A DNA stretch of 64,000 nucleotides, taken from the NCBI GenBank assembly GCA_046330415.1, contig JAXLSW010000019.1:57041-121040 (forward strand), in the 5' to 3' direction. The notes below the pieces were generated by a model. That model was not told the origin of the DNA and did no database searches. It worked only from the letters and a program-made list of their open reading frames with translations. Positions 40,235 through 47,486 of this stretch are shown here, piece by piece (position 1 is the stretch's first letter; the number at the start of each line of letters is the position of its first letter). Origin of the DNA: RHKX01 sp046330415 (lineage in GTDB: Bacteria; Actinomycetota; Thermoleophilia; Solirubrobacterales; 70-9). Both the position numbers and the translations under genes were made by a program.

Positions 40235-41137
40235 CTACGGCAGGCCCGCGTGGGGGACGTCGACGCGCGTCGTGACCAGGACAGCGTCGCGCGCGTTGAC
40301 GCGGTTCGCCTCGAGGAAGTCGGGTGCGGCGCAGATCAGCATCGTGCAGCCGTCCTCGCCGCCGAGCGCGCAGGCGAAGAAGTTGAGGCCCTCGGGGGAG
40401 GGGATCTCGTCGACGATCTCGCCGCCCTCGGCGACGCGAGCGAGCCGGCCGTTGACCTCGTCGGCGGCCCAGATCATCCCCTCGGCATCGAGGGTGCAGC
40501 CGTCGGGCCCGAACTGGAGCTGGGCGAGCGTCGCCTCGAGGCTGCCGCCGATGTCCGGCTCGGGAGCCACCTGCGCCCAGACGCGGCGGTCGGTGAGCGA
40601 CCCGTCCTCGGCGATCGTGAAGGCGGTGTAGCGGGCGCCCGCGGTCTCGCCGACGATCAGGGTGGAGCCGTCGGGCGTGATCACGGAGCCGTTGGGGAAG
40701 AGCAGTTCCTCGGCCGCGACCGACGCCGTCCCGTCGGGATCGATCCGGATCAGGTTCGCGGGCGACGGCTCGGCGAAGGCCATCAGGTCGAAGCCGAAGT
40801 TCCCCGCGTAGGCGCGCCCGGAGGAGTCGACCACCATGTCGTTGAGGTTGCCGCCGCAGAACTCGGCGACGTCGGCGTGGATGCTGACTGCACCGCTGGG
40901 CTCGCGGCGCAGGACGAGCTGCTCCTTCATCGAGACGACGAGCATCGAGCCGTCCGGCATCCAGCCGATCCCCGATGGCTGGCCGTCGACCTCCATCACG
41001 ACCTCAGGCTCGCCGCGCTCGTCGATCGCGAGGACGATCCGGCGGTAGAAGTCGGAGACCCACCAGCGGCCCTCGTGCCAGCGCGGCGACTCGAAGAACG
41101 CGCCTCCGCTGAGCAGCTCCTCCAGCTTCCCGGCCAT
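40235..41137 (-). CDS. SMP-30/gluconolactonase family protein
   Basis: A 300-residue six-bladed propeller of the SMP-30/LRE family, lactonases that use a bound divalent metal. Metal-site candidates are Glu in FFESPRWHEGRWW (E about 15), Asn in GGNLNDMVVDSSGRAY, and Asp in MIWAADEVNGRLARV. LLFPNGSVITPDG is the family strand with another conserved Asn. No signal peptide, so cytosolic. A sugar or aromatic lactone substrate cannot be chosen from context. First gene of a two-gene operon with the SCP2 protein, read from a TAGGCT promoter. Confidence 0.87.
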   Translation of the reverse strand: MAGKLEELLSGGAFFESPRWHEGRWWVSDFYRRIVLAIDERGEPEVVMEVDGQPSGIGWMPDGSMLVVSMKEQLVLRREPSGAVSIHADVAEFCGGNLNDMVVDSSGRAYAGNFGFDLMAFAEPSPANLIRIDPDGTASVAAEELLFPNGSVITPDGSTLIVGETAGARYTAFTIAEDGSLTDRRVWAQVAPEPDIGGSLEATLAQLQFGPDGCTLDAEGMIWAADEVNGRLARVAEGGEIVDEIPSPEGLNFFACALGGEDGCTMLICAAPDFLEANRVNARDAVLVTTRVDVPHAGLP

Positions 41138-41144
41138 GGGCGCC

Positions 41145-41150
41145 AGCCTA
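41145..41150 (-). promoter_or_regulatory. -10 hexamer, leaderless promoter for the SMP-30 gene
   Basis: TAGGCT on the minus strand, seven bases before the ATG at 41137. Confidence 0.55.
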
Positions 41151-41293
41151 CCGCCACGCCCGCCGCGTGCGTGCCGGCCGCTTCCTAAAGATCCGCCGCG
41201 GAGGTGATCCGGCGGGCTGCCGGGCGAGTAGCACGCGGTAAGAGCCGGCGTGCGGGGCCCCGTTGCCGGTCATTCGAACAGGAGGTAGGGAAG

Positions 41294-42013
41294 ATGAGCT
41301 CGGAGATCAAGCTCGCCGACATCGACGTCGACGGCGCGATCCGTGAGACGGCCGCGGAGGCGGGCGAGCAGCTCGCCACCGATGGCGATACGCGCGCGGA
41401 GTTCTTCAGGAAGGCCGGAATCGCCGGTGGAGCGGTGATCGGTGGCGGCGCGCTCCTGAGCGCGCTCGTGCCCGGCACCGCCGCGGCGGCCAAGGGCGGC
41501 AAGCTCGACGCGCCGCCGAAGTCGTTCGGCAAGGGCGACATCGGGATCCTCAACTACGCGCTGACCCTCGAGTACCTGGAGGCCGCGTTCTACAACGAGG
41601 CCGCCAAGAACCTGAAGCTCAAGGGCGCGGAGGCGCAGTTCCTCTCGGTGGTCGTCAAGGACGAGAACGCCCACGTCAAGTTCCTCAAGAAGGCGCTCGG
41701 CAAGAACGCGGCGGCGGAGCCGAAGTTCGACTTCGGCGATGCGACGAAGGACGAGAAGACCTTCCTCGCGACGGCGTTCGTCCTCGAGAACACGGGTGTC
41801 GCCGCCTACGCGGGCCAGGGCACCAACATCAAGGACGCCGACATCGTCCACGCGGCGCTCTCGATCCACTCGATCGAGGCGCGCCACGCCGGCGTGGTCG
41901 GGCAGATCATCAAGGGCAAGAAGGGCATCGCCCCCAACGGCTCCTTCGATGAGCCGCTCGGCGCCAGCGCCATCCTGAAGGCGGTCAAGAAGACGGGCTT
42001 CATCGTCTCCTGA
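41294..42013 (+). CDS. ferritin-like domain protein, exported
   Basis: A 239-residue protein. Residues 1-70 contain a polar start, then RAEFFRKAGIAGGAVIGGGALLSALVPGTAAAA, an export signal that resembles a Tat signal but with one Arg. The mature part is a four-helix ferritin-like fold of the Ferritin_2 type: LEYLEAAFYNEAA, then DENAHVKFLKKAL, then LENTGVAAYAG, then SIEARHAGVV, giving two ExxH pairs for a di-metal site. Related proteins are linked to desiccation and stress tolerance, role unproved. The ATG follows AGGAGGTAGGG, one of the strongest ribosome binding sites in the window; a hairpin terminator lies 26 bases after the stop. Confidence 0.87.
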   Translation: MSSEIKLADIDVDGAIRETAAEAGEQLATDGDTRAEFFRKAGIAGGAVIGGGALLSALVPGTAAAAKGGKLDAPPKSFGKGDIGILNYALTLEYLEAAFYNEAAKNLKLKGAEAQFLSVVVKDENAHVKFLKKALGKNAAAEPKFDFGDATKDEKTFLATAFVLENTGVAAYAGQGTNIKDADIVHAALSIHSIEARHAGVVGQIIKGKKGIAPNGSFDEPLGASAILKAVKKTGFIVS

Positions 42014-42039
42014 CCGACTGAGGCGGGGGACATGAATGC

Positions 42040-42066
42040 GGCGGGCGGTCCGGGGGGCCGCCCGCC
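42040..42066 (+). terminator. hairpin terminator after the ferritin-like gene
   Basis: GGCGGGCGG (42040-42048) and CCGCCCGCC (42058-42066) form a perfect nine-pair stem with a nine-base loop; GTCGTTCT follows, a weak T-rich tail. Confidence 0.65.
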
Positions 42067-42120
42067 GTCGTTCTGGGCAGGTCTGAGCACCGCTCGCCGG
42101 GTCCCGTCGCTCAGGACGCC

Positions 42121-42163
42121 GTATCGACGCCATATGACCTTGCCGGCGAATGTCAGATGGCGT
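42121..42163. repeat. inverted-repeat element, family 2, copy A
   Basis: ACGCCATATGAC (42127-42138) faces GTCAGATGGCGT (42152-42163), eleven of twelve pairs matched, with CCGGCG in the centre. The preceding GTATCGACGCCATATGACC reappears, inverted and with two changes, at 45825-45843. It lies in the gap before the carbonic anhydrase gene. Confidence 0.6.
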
Positions 42164-42288
42164 TGGTTCGGCCAAGCGCCGTTGCCGCGCGAGCCCCGGC
42201 TTCGGGAGGCTGCCACGGCGTCGGCCACCTGATACCTTGCGCCGGTCTTGTCGAGTAGGTCACTCAACAAAGTTCAGAAAGGACGACC

Positions 42289-42786
42289 ATGACCGCATCC
42301 GAGGCCTTGATCGCCAACAACGACGCCTACGCGGAGAGCTTCACGAAGGGGGATCTGCCCCTCCCCCCGGCCAAGAAGGTCGCGGTCGTCGCGTGCATGG
42401 ATGCACGCCTCGACCCGGCTCGGGTCCTCGGGCTGGAGGAGGGTGACGCGCACGTCATCCGCAACGCCGGCGGGGTCGTCACCGACGACGAGATCCGCTC
42501 GCTCGCTATCTCCCAGCACCTTCTGGGTACTGAGGAGATCATCCTCATCCACCACACAGACTGCGGGATGCTGACCTTCACCGACGAGGAGCTCGCGGCG
42601 AAGCTCGAGGACGCCACCGGCGAGCGGCCGGACTGGGTTCCCGAGTCCTTCACCGACCTCGACGAGGACGTCCGCAAGGCGATCGGGCGGATCCGCGAGA
42701 GCCCGTTCATCCCGAAGACCGACAACGTGCGCGGCTTCGTCTACGAGGTCGAGACCGGCAGGCTGCGGGAGGTCGCCGCGGCTTGA
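42289..42786 (+). CDS. beta-class carbonic anhydrase
   Basis: A 165-residue zinc enzyme interconverting CO2 and bicarbonate. Zinc and catalytic residues are in VVACMDARLDP (Cys, then the Asp-Arg dyad) and HHTDCGML (His and Cys), with RNAGGVVTDDEIRSL between; this is the short form like Rv1284 of Mycobacterium tuberculosis. Cytosolic, no signal. The ATG follows AAAGGA. The sulfatase gene overlaps its stop by four bases (TTGA), so bicarbonate or pH supply may be tied to sulfur chemistry here, or the grouping may only be convenience. Confidence 0.93.
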   Translation: MTASEALIANNDAYAESFTKGDLPLPPAKKVAVVACMDARLDPARVLGLEEGDAHVIRNAGGVVTDDEIRSLAISQHLLGTEEIILIHHTDCGMLTFTDEELAAKLEDATGERPDWVPESFTDLDEDVRKAIGRIRESPFIPKTDNVRGFVYEVETGRLREVAAA

Positions 42787-44120
42787 GCAAGCCCAACATC
42801 CTCTACATCCACTCGCACGACACCGGCAGGTTCGTGCAGCCGTACGGCTACCAGATCCCCACGCCCAACATCCAGATGCTGGCCGACCAGGGGGTCTTCT
42901 TCCGGCAGGCGTTCTGCGCGGCCCCGACCTGCTCGGGGTCGCGCGCGTCGCTTCTGACCGGCCAGTACTGCCACTCCAACGGCATGTTCGGGCTCGCGCA
43001 TCGCGGCTGGTCCCTGAACGACTACTCCCAGCACATCGTCCACCCGTTGAAGTCGGCCGGCTACACCTCGGCGCTGATCGGCGAGCAGCACGTCTCCAAG
43101 GACCCCGGCGTGATCGGCTTCGACCGGATCATCGACGTCGATTCCAACCTGGTCAACGACGTCGCCCCGAAGGCGAGCGCTGCGCTGGGTGATCTGCCGG
43201 AGCCCTTCTTCCTCTCGGTCGGCTTCTTCGAGACGCACCGCGACTTCGCCGCCCCGACCTCGGTCCGCGACTCGCTGTATTCGATGCCGCCGCCCAACCT
43301 CCCCGACACGCGGGCAACGCGCGAGGACATGGCCGCGTTCAAGGCGAGCGCCCGCTCGCTCGACCAGGGGATCGGCTCGGTCCTCAACGAGCTCTACCGG
43401 CTCGGGCTCGACGAGCGCACGCTGATCCTCTGCACCACCGACCACGGCCTCGCGTTCCCGCGAGCGAAGGCGACGCTGTTCGACCGCGGGACCGGCGTGA
43501 TGATGCTGATGCGGGGACCGGGGGAGTTCGCCGGCGGGAAGGTGATCGACTCGATGGTCAGCCATCTCGACGTCTACCCGACGCTGTGCGAGGTCGCCGG
43601 GGTCGAGGTCCCCGAATGGACGCAGGGGACGTCGCTTCTGCCGCTGCTGCGCGGCGAGGTCGACTCCCTGCACGACGAGATCTTCACGGAGATGACCTTC
43701 CACGCCGCCTACGAGCCGCTGCGCGCGATCCGGACCGAGCGCTGGAAGTACATCCGCCGCTTCCACGACTACCCGCACCCCGTCCTCGCCAACTGCGACG
43801 ACAGCGCGACGAAGGAGCTGATGGTGGAGACGGGATGGGGGCGGCACATCGTTCCCCGCGAGCAGCTCTACGACCTGATCCACGATCCCAACGAGCACCG
43901 GAGCGTCGCCGACGATCCCGACTACGGAGACGTCCTCGGCGACCTCGCAACGCGGCTCGACCTGTGGATGGAGGCGACCGACGACCCGCTCCGGCACGGG
44001 CCGATCAAGCCGCCGCCGGGAGCCGTCGTGAACGCCCAGGACGCGATCTCGCCCGCGGAGGAGCCGCGCGGCGTCGACCCCCTCGAGGAGACGGGGCCTC
44101 ACCGGGTGGTGCGGCGATGA
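42783..44120 (+). CDS. sulfatase family protein
   Basis: A 445-residue type I sulfatase. The formylglycine site is C50-S-G-S-R54 (TCSGSRASLLTG), whereas the usual form is CxPxR; Gly replaces Pro, so whether formylglycine-generating enzyme acts on it is unclear. Other landmarks are the metal-binding HSHDTGR near the start, ALIGEQHVSKDPGVIGFD, CTTDHGLAFPRAK with the conserved Asp-His, and LRAIRTERWKYI. No signal peptide, so cytosolic, which fits a cytosolic neighbour that adds sulfate. Closest in style to heparan-N-sulfatase-like members. TTG start overlaps the carbonic anhydrase stop; the sulfotransferase ATG overlaps its own stop. Confidence 0.9.
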   Translation: MSKPNILYIHSHDTGRFVQPYGYQIPTPNIQMLADQGVFFRQAFCAAPTCSGSRASLLTGQYCHSNGMFGLAHRGWSLNDYSQHIVHPLKSAGYTSALIGEQHVSKDPGVIGFDRIIDVDSNLVNDVAPKASAALGDLPEPFFLSVGFFETHRDFAAPTSVRDSLYSMPPPNLPDTRATREDMAAFKASARSLDQGIGSVLNELYRLGLDERTLILCTTDHGLAFPRAKATLFDRGTGVMMLMRGPGEFAGGKVIDSMVSHLDVYPTLCEVAGVEVPEWTQGTSLLPLLRGEVDSLHDEIFTEMTFHAAYEPLRAIRTERWKYIRRFHDYPHPVLANCDDSATKELMVETGWGRHIVPREQLYDLIHDPNEHRSVADDPDYGDVLGDLATRLDLWMEATDDPLRHGPIKPPPGAVVNAQDAISPAEEPRGVDPLEETGPHRVVRR

Positions 44121-45016
44121 GCGGCGCGGAACCCGGGACGGTGAAGCCGGAACGCTCCTACCTCGTCTGCGCGACCCCGCGCTCGGGCAGCACGCTCGTC
44201 TGCAAGGCGCTGCGAGAGACCGGCGTGGCGGGGAGGCCGGAGGAGTACTTCGAGGCGTTGCGCAGCACCGGCCGCCCGCGGCGCCCGGAGGAGTACTTCG
44301 CCGGGATCGACGACCGCTCGATCTTCGACGAGCTCGGCGATCCCGACGACGGCGCCGGCCCGCCGCCCGCCTGGAGCCGCACCGCCTACGACCGCTACCT
44401 CGACTGGGCGAAGGAGCAGGGGACGACGCCCAACGGCGTCTTCGGCGCGAAGCTCATGTGGCAGTACCTCGGCGACTTCGTCGGCCTGCTGCGCAACGTC
44501 CCCGATTACCGCGACCTGCCGCTCTCGGAGCTGCTGCCGGCCGCCTTCCCGGACCTGACCTTCGTCCGGGTGATCCGCGCGAACAAGATCCGCCAGGCGG
44601 TGTCGCTGTGGAAGGCGGTGCAGACCGCGAGCTGGAGCTCCGCCGACAAGACCAACTCAAACGACCCTCCCTACTACGCCTTCATCGACCAGCACAAGCC
44701 GCAGCTGCGCTTCCACTACCGGGCGATCAGCCACCTGCTCGAGCAGATCCTCGCCGCCGAGGCGAGCTGGGACGCCTTCTTCGAGCACACGCGGATCAAG
44801 CCGGTGCTCGTCCTCTACGAGAATTTCGCCGCCGACTACGAGGTGAGCACCCGCAACGTCCTCGAGCGGCTCGGCATCGACGTTCCCGGCGACCTCGTGA
44901 TCGAGGAGCCGCAGATGAAGAGCCAGACCGACTCGGTCAACGACGACTGGGCGAGGCGCTTCAGCGAGCTCCGACTCGGGACCGAGTTCGACCTGGTCCC
45001 GGCGAAGTCGGGCTAG
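44117..45016 (+). CDS. Stf0-type sulfotransferase
   Basis: A 299-residue PAPS-dependent sulfotransferase. The 5'-phosphosulfate loop is CATPRSGSTLVCKALRETG, the 3'-phosphate site is FVRVIRANKIRQAVS, and the segment GVAGRPEEYFEAL carries the Glu used as base in Stf0, which sulfates trehalose in mycobacterial sulfolipid synthesis. The long insert TPNGVFGAKLMWQYL also matches. Acceptor is uncertain. It is the last gene of the carbonic anhydrase-sulfatase-sulfotransferase operon; a sulfatase and a sulfotransferase side by side suggest addition and removal of sulfate on one molecule. Its TAG and the opposite gene's TAG share bases (CTAG at 45013-45016). Confidence 0.9.
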   Translation: MSGAEPGTVKPERSYLVCATPRSGSTLVCKALRETGVAGRPEEYFEALRSTGRPRRPEEYFAGIDDRSIFDELGDPDDGAGPPPAWSRTAYDRYLDWAKEQGTTPNGVFGAKLMWQYLGDFVGLLRNVPDYRDLPLSELLPAAFPDLTFVRVIRANKIRQAVSLWKAVQTASWSSADKTNSNDPPYYAFIDQHKPQLRFHYRAISHLLEQILAAEASWDAFFEHTRIKPVLVLYENFAADYEVSTRNVLERLGIDVPGDLVIEEPQMKSQTDSVNDDWARRFSELRLGTEFDLVPAKSG

Positions 45017-45714
45017 TTCCCGGCGCCGCCCCCGCCCGTCCCGGTGATCTGCTCCGGCGGGACCGTGGGCGCCATCCAGCTGACGCAGCGCCAGCCGTCG
45101 ATGTCGGCGGGGTTTGGCGAGTCGCCGTCGAGGGTGTGCTGGAAGGTGGAGAGGCCGCAGTTGATCGAGCCGATCCGCCAGAGCCGGTCGATCAGGTGTG
45201 GGGTGAACGCATCGCCGAGCATCGCCGAGGCGAAGGCGAAGCGGAGGAAGATGCCGTGGCTGACGAGGAGGGTGCGGTCGACGTCGTCGGCGACGAGCTG
45301 CTCCTGCGTGCGCCGGACCCGGGCGAGGAGATCGCCGAAGGACTCGGCACCTGCGGGAGCGTGGCCGGGGTCGTCGGCGTGCTCGAGCATACGGTTCGAC
45401 CAGCGCCGCGCCTGCTGCTCGTCCGCCGGGAGCTCGCCGTAGCCGGCGGGCTCGCGCAGCTCGTGGGTCCAGTCCCAGATCTCCGGCTCGAGCCCGGTCA
45501 GCTCGGCGATCGGCGCGGCCGTCTCCCGTGCGCGCCCCATCGGCGAGCAGACGATGCGCTGGATGTCGAGGTCCCCGGCGATCAGCTCCGCCGCGGTCCG
45601 CGCCTGCCGCGCGCCGAGCTCGCTCAGCCGGTCACCCTCCTCCTCGGGAAGCGCGACCGCGTCGACGGCGGCGTTGGAAACGGACTCCCCGTGGCGGAGG
45701 CAGAACACGAACAC
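45013..45714 (-). CDS. histidine phosphatase (phosphoglycerate mutase-like) family protein
   Basis: A 233-residue member of histidine phosphatase branch 1. The phospho-His motif is FCLRHGES at the N-terminus; VCSPMGRARETA supplies the second Arg, and LLVSHGIFLRF the second His. I chose the GTG at 45714 since it puts the first strand at residue 2 and GAGACT lies seven bases upstream; a longer GTG start at 45786 gives a Cys/Arg-rich extension unlike the family. The substrate may be a phosphosugar or nucleotide. Convergent with the sulfotransferase, stops sharing bases. Confidence 0.88.
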   Translation of the reverse strand: MFVFCLRHGESVSNAAVDAVALPEEEGDRLSELGARQARTAAELIAGDLDIQRIVCSPMGRARETAAPIAELTGLEPEIWDWTHELREPAGYGELPADEQQARRWSNRMLEHADDPGHAPAGAESFGDLLARVRRTQEQLVADDVDRTLLVSHGIFLRFAFASAMLGDAFTPHLIDRLWRIGSINCGLSTFQHTLDGDSPNPADIDGWRCVSWMAPTVPPEQITGTGGGGAGN

Positions 45715-45721
45715 GGCCGGG

Positions 45722-45727
45722 AGTCTC
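45722..45727 (-). promoter_or_regulatory. possible -10 hexamer (GAGACT) for the histidine phosphatase gene
   Basis: GAGACT on the minus strand, seven bases before the GTG at 45714. Confidence 0.35.
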
Positions 45728-45801
45728 GCGGATGGGGATCCGCGGCAGCGGTCACCGCAGAAGGTGAGCCGCCGCCAAGCGATCACGGGGCCCGAACCGT
45801 C

Positions 45802-45834
45802 GCCATATGACCCTCAAATAGAGGGACATATGGC
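45802..45834. repeat. inverted-repeat element, family 2, copy B
   Basis: GCCATATG-A-CCCTC (45802-45815) and GAGGG-A-CATATGGC (45821-45834) form a near-perfect palindrome around AAATA; only one A-A pair breaks it. It sits in the gap after the antiporter stop and before the histidine phosphatase start, and shares its outer part with the copy at 42121. Confidence 0.75.
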
Positions 45835-45887
45835 ATCGATACGCGGCGGGGATGGTGCCGGCCGGGGGCGTTTCGCCTGCGCGCGCC

Positions 45888-47474
45888 TCAGATCTCCAGC
45901 CGCGAGTCCTCGAGGTCGAGCTCGCGCTCGATGATCCTGAGCACGTCGTCGTTGATCTCGCCGGAGTTGCGCATCTCGATCACGGTCGCGCGCTGCGCCT
46001 CCAGCAGCTCCCTCGCCAGGCGCTGGTAGTGCTCTGAGCGCTCCTCGATCGCCACGCTCTCGCCGTCGTCCTCGTCGAAGCGGGCGGAGAAGCGGCGGTA
46101 GCGATAGCGGTAGGCGCCGCCGACGCGCTCGACGGTGTCCTCGCGCACCCAGTCCTCCGCGCTCAGCTCCTCGAGCCGGTCGAGCGCGGCCTTGGCGGCA
46201 CGCTTGCGGGCGATGTTCTCCTCGCGCTGGGTGCCATCGTCGACGCGGTCGATCCCGAGGGTCTCGATCAGCCACGGGAGGCTCAGGCCCTGGACGAGCA
46301 GCGTCACCAGGATCACGGCGAACGTGAGGAAGATGATCTCCTCGCGGTGGGGGAAGGCGCCGCCGCCGTCGACGCTCAGCGGCACCGCGAGCGCTGCCGC
46401 AAGCGAGACCGCCCCGCGCATCCCGGTCCAGCCGACCACCAGAGTCCCCCGCCAGGGCAGGGGCTTGCGCTCCCTGCGGCGGTTGGGCGTCAGCATCCGC
46501 GGCAGGTAGGTGATCGGGAACACCCACAGGAGCCGTACGACGATCACGGTCCCGGCGATCAGCAGACCACCGCGGATCGCCTCGGTGGTCGACAGGCTCT
46601 CCAGCCCGTCGATCGCCTGGGGGAGCTGCAGGCCGACGAGCACGAACAGCGCCGAGTTGAGCAGGAACTGGACGATCTCCCAGACGGCCTGGCCCTGGAT
46701 CCGGGTGGTCGGCGTGGTCAGCACCGAGGTCAGACGCCCCATGTAGATACCGACTGTCACCGCGGCGAGCACTCCCGACACGCCCAGCGCCTCCGCCGGC
46801 AGGTAGCCGAAGAAGCCGCTGAAGAGGGCGATGGTGACCTCGACCGGCGGCTCGTTGATCCGGCGCCGCACCCAGGCGATCCCGGCGCCCACCGCGATCC
46901 CGACCGCGATCCCGCCGACCACGGTGACGAAGAAGTCGCCGGTCGCCTCGACGAGGCTGAAGGCCCCCGTCACGACCGCCGCCACGGCGAACTTGAAGGC
47001 GACCAGCGCGGTGCCGTCGTTGATCAGCGATTCGCCCTCGATGATCGCGACGATCCGGTTGGGAACGTTGAGGCGGTGCGCGATCGCCGTCGCCGCGACC
47101 GGGTCGGTGGGGGAGACGATGGCGCCGAGCACGAACGCCTCCGCCCAGCCGAAGTCGAGCGCGACGTGAGCCACCAAGGCGACGCCGACCATCGTCGCCA
47201 GCACCAACCCGATGGCCAGCGCCGTGATCGGCTTGACGTTGCGGCGCAGTTCCCGCAGCGGCGTGAAGTAGGCGGCTGAGTAGAGCAGCGGCGGCAGCAC
47301 CGCGACGAGCACGACGTCCGGCTCGAGCTCCACCTCCGGCAGGTCCGGGAAGAAGGCGAGCCCGAGCCCGCCGAGGACGAGCAGGATCGGGTACGGGACG
47401 CGGATGAACTGCGAGGTGATGAGCAGCCCCGCGACGGCGACGAGGATGACGAGGACGGCGACGTCGGTGTGCAC
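45888..47474 (-). CDS. CPA1-family Na+/H+ antiporter
   Basis: A 528-residue cation/proton antiporter (NhaP-like). About twelve membrane helices fill the first 410 residues; the ion path has IVSPTDPVAATAIAHRL (the Asp of CPA1 exchangers), IEGESLINDGTALVAF (Asn-Asp) and WTGMRGAVSLAAALA, the Arg-bearing helix. The C-terminal 110 residues are cytosolic and helical (DRLEELSAEDWVREDTVER then RERLARELLEAQ-like runs), probably regulatory. GTG start 12 bases after the stop of the GGDEF/HD-GYP gene on the same strand, so they may be cotranscribed. Confidence 0.93.
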   Translation of the reverse strand: MHTDVAVLVILVAVAGLLITSQFIRVPYPILLVLGGLGLAFFPDLPEVELEPDVVLVAVLPPLLYSAAYFTPLRELRRNVKPITALAIGLVLATMVGVALVAHVALDFGWAEAFVLGAIVSPTDPVAATAIAHRLNVPNRIVAIIEGESLINDGTALVAFKFAVAAVVTGAFSLVEATGDFFVTVVGGIAVGIAVGAGIAWVRRRINEPPVEVTIALFSGFFGYLPAEALGVSGVLAAVTVGIYMGRLTSVLTTPTTRIQGQAVWEIVQFLLNSALFVLVGLQLPQAIDGLESLSTTEAIRGGLLIAGTVIVVRLLWVFPITYLPRMLTPNRRRERKPLPWRGTLVVGWTGMRGAVSLAAALAVPLSVDGGGAFPHREEIIFLTFAVILVTLLVQGLSLPWLIETLGIDRVDDGTQREENIARKRAAKAALDRLEELSAEDWVREDTVERVGGAYRYRYRRFSARFDEDDGESVAIEERSEHYQRLARELLEAQRATVIEMRNSGEINDDVLRIIERELDLEDSRLEI

Positions 47475-47486
47475 GAACCGTGAGTT

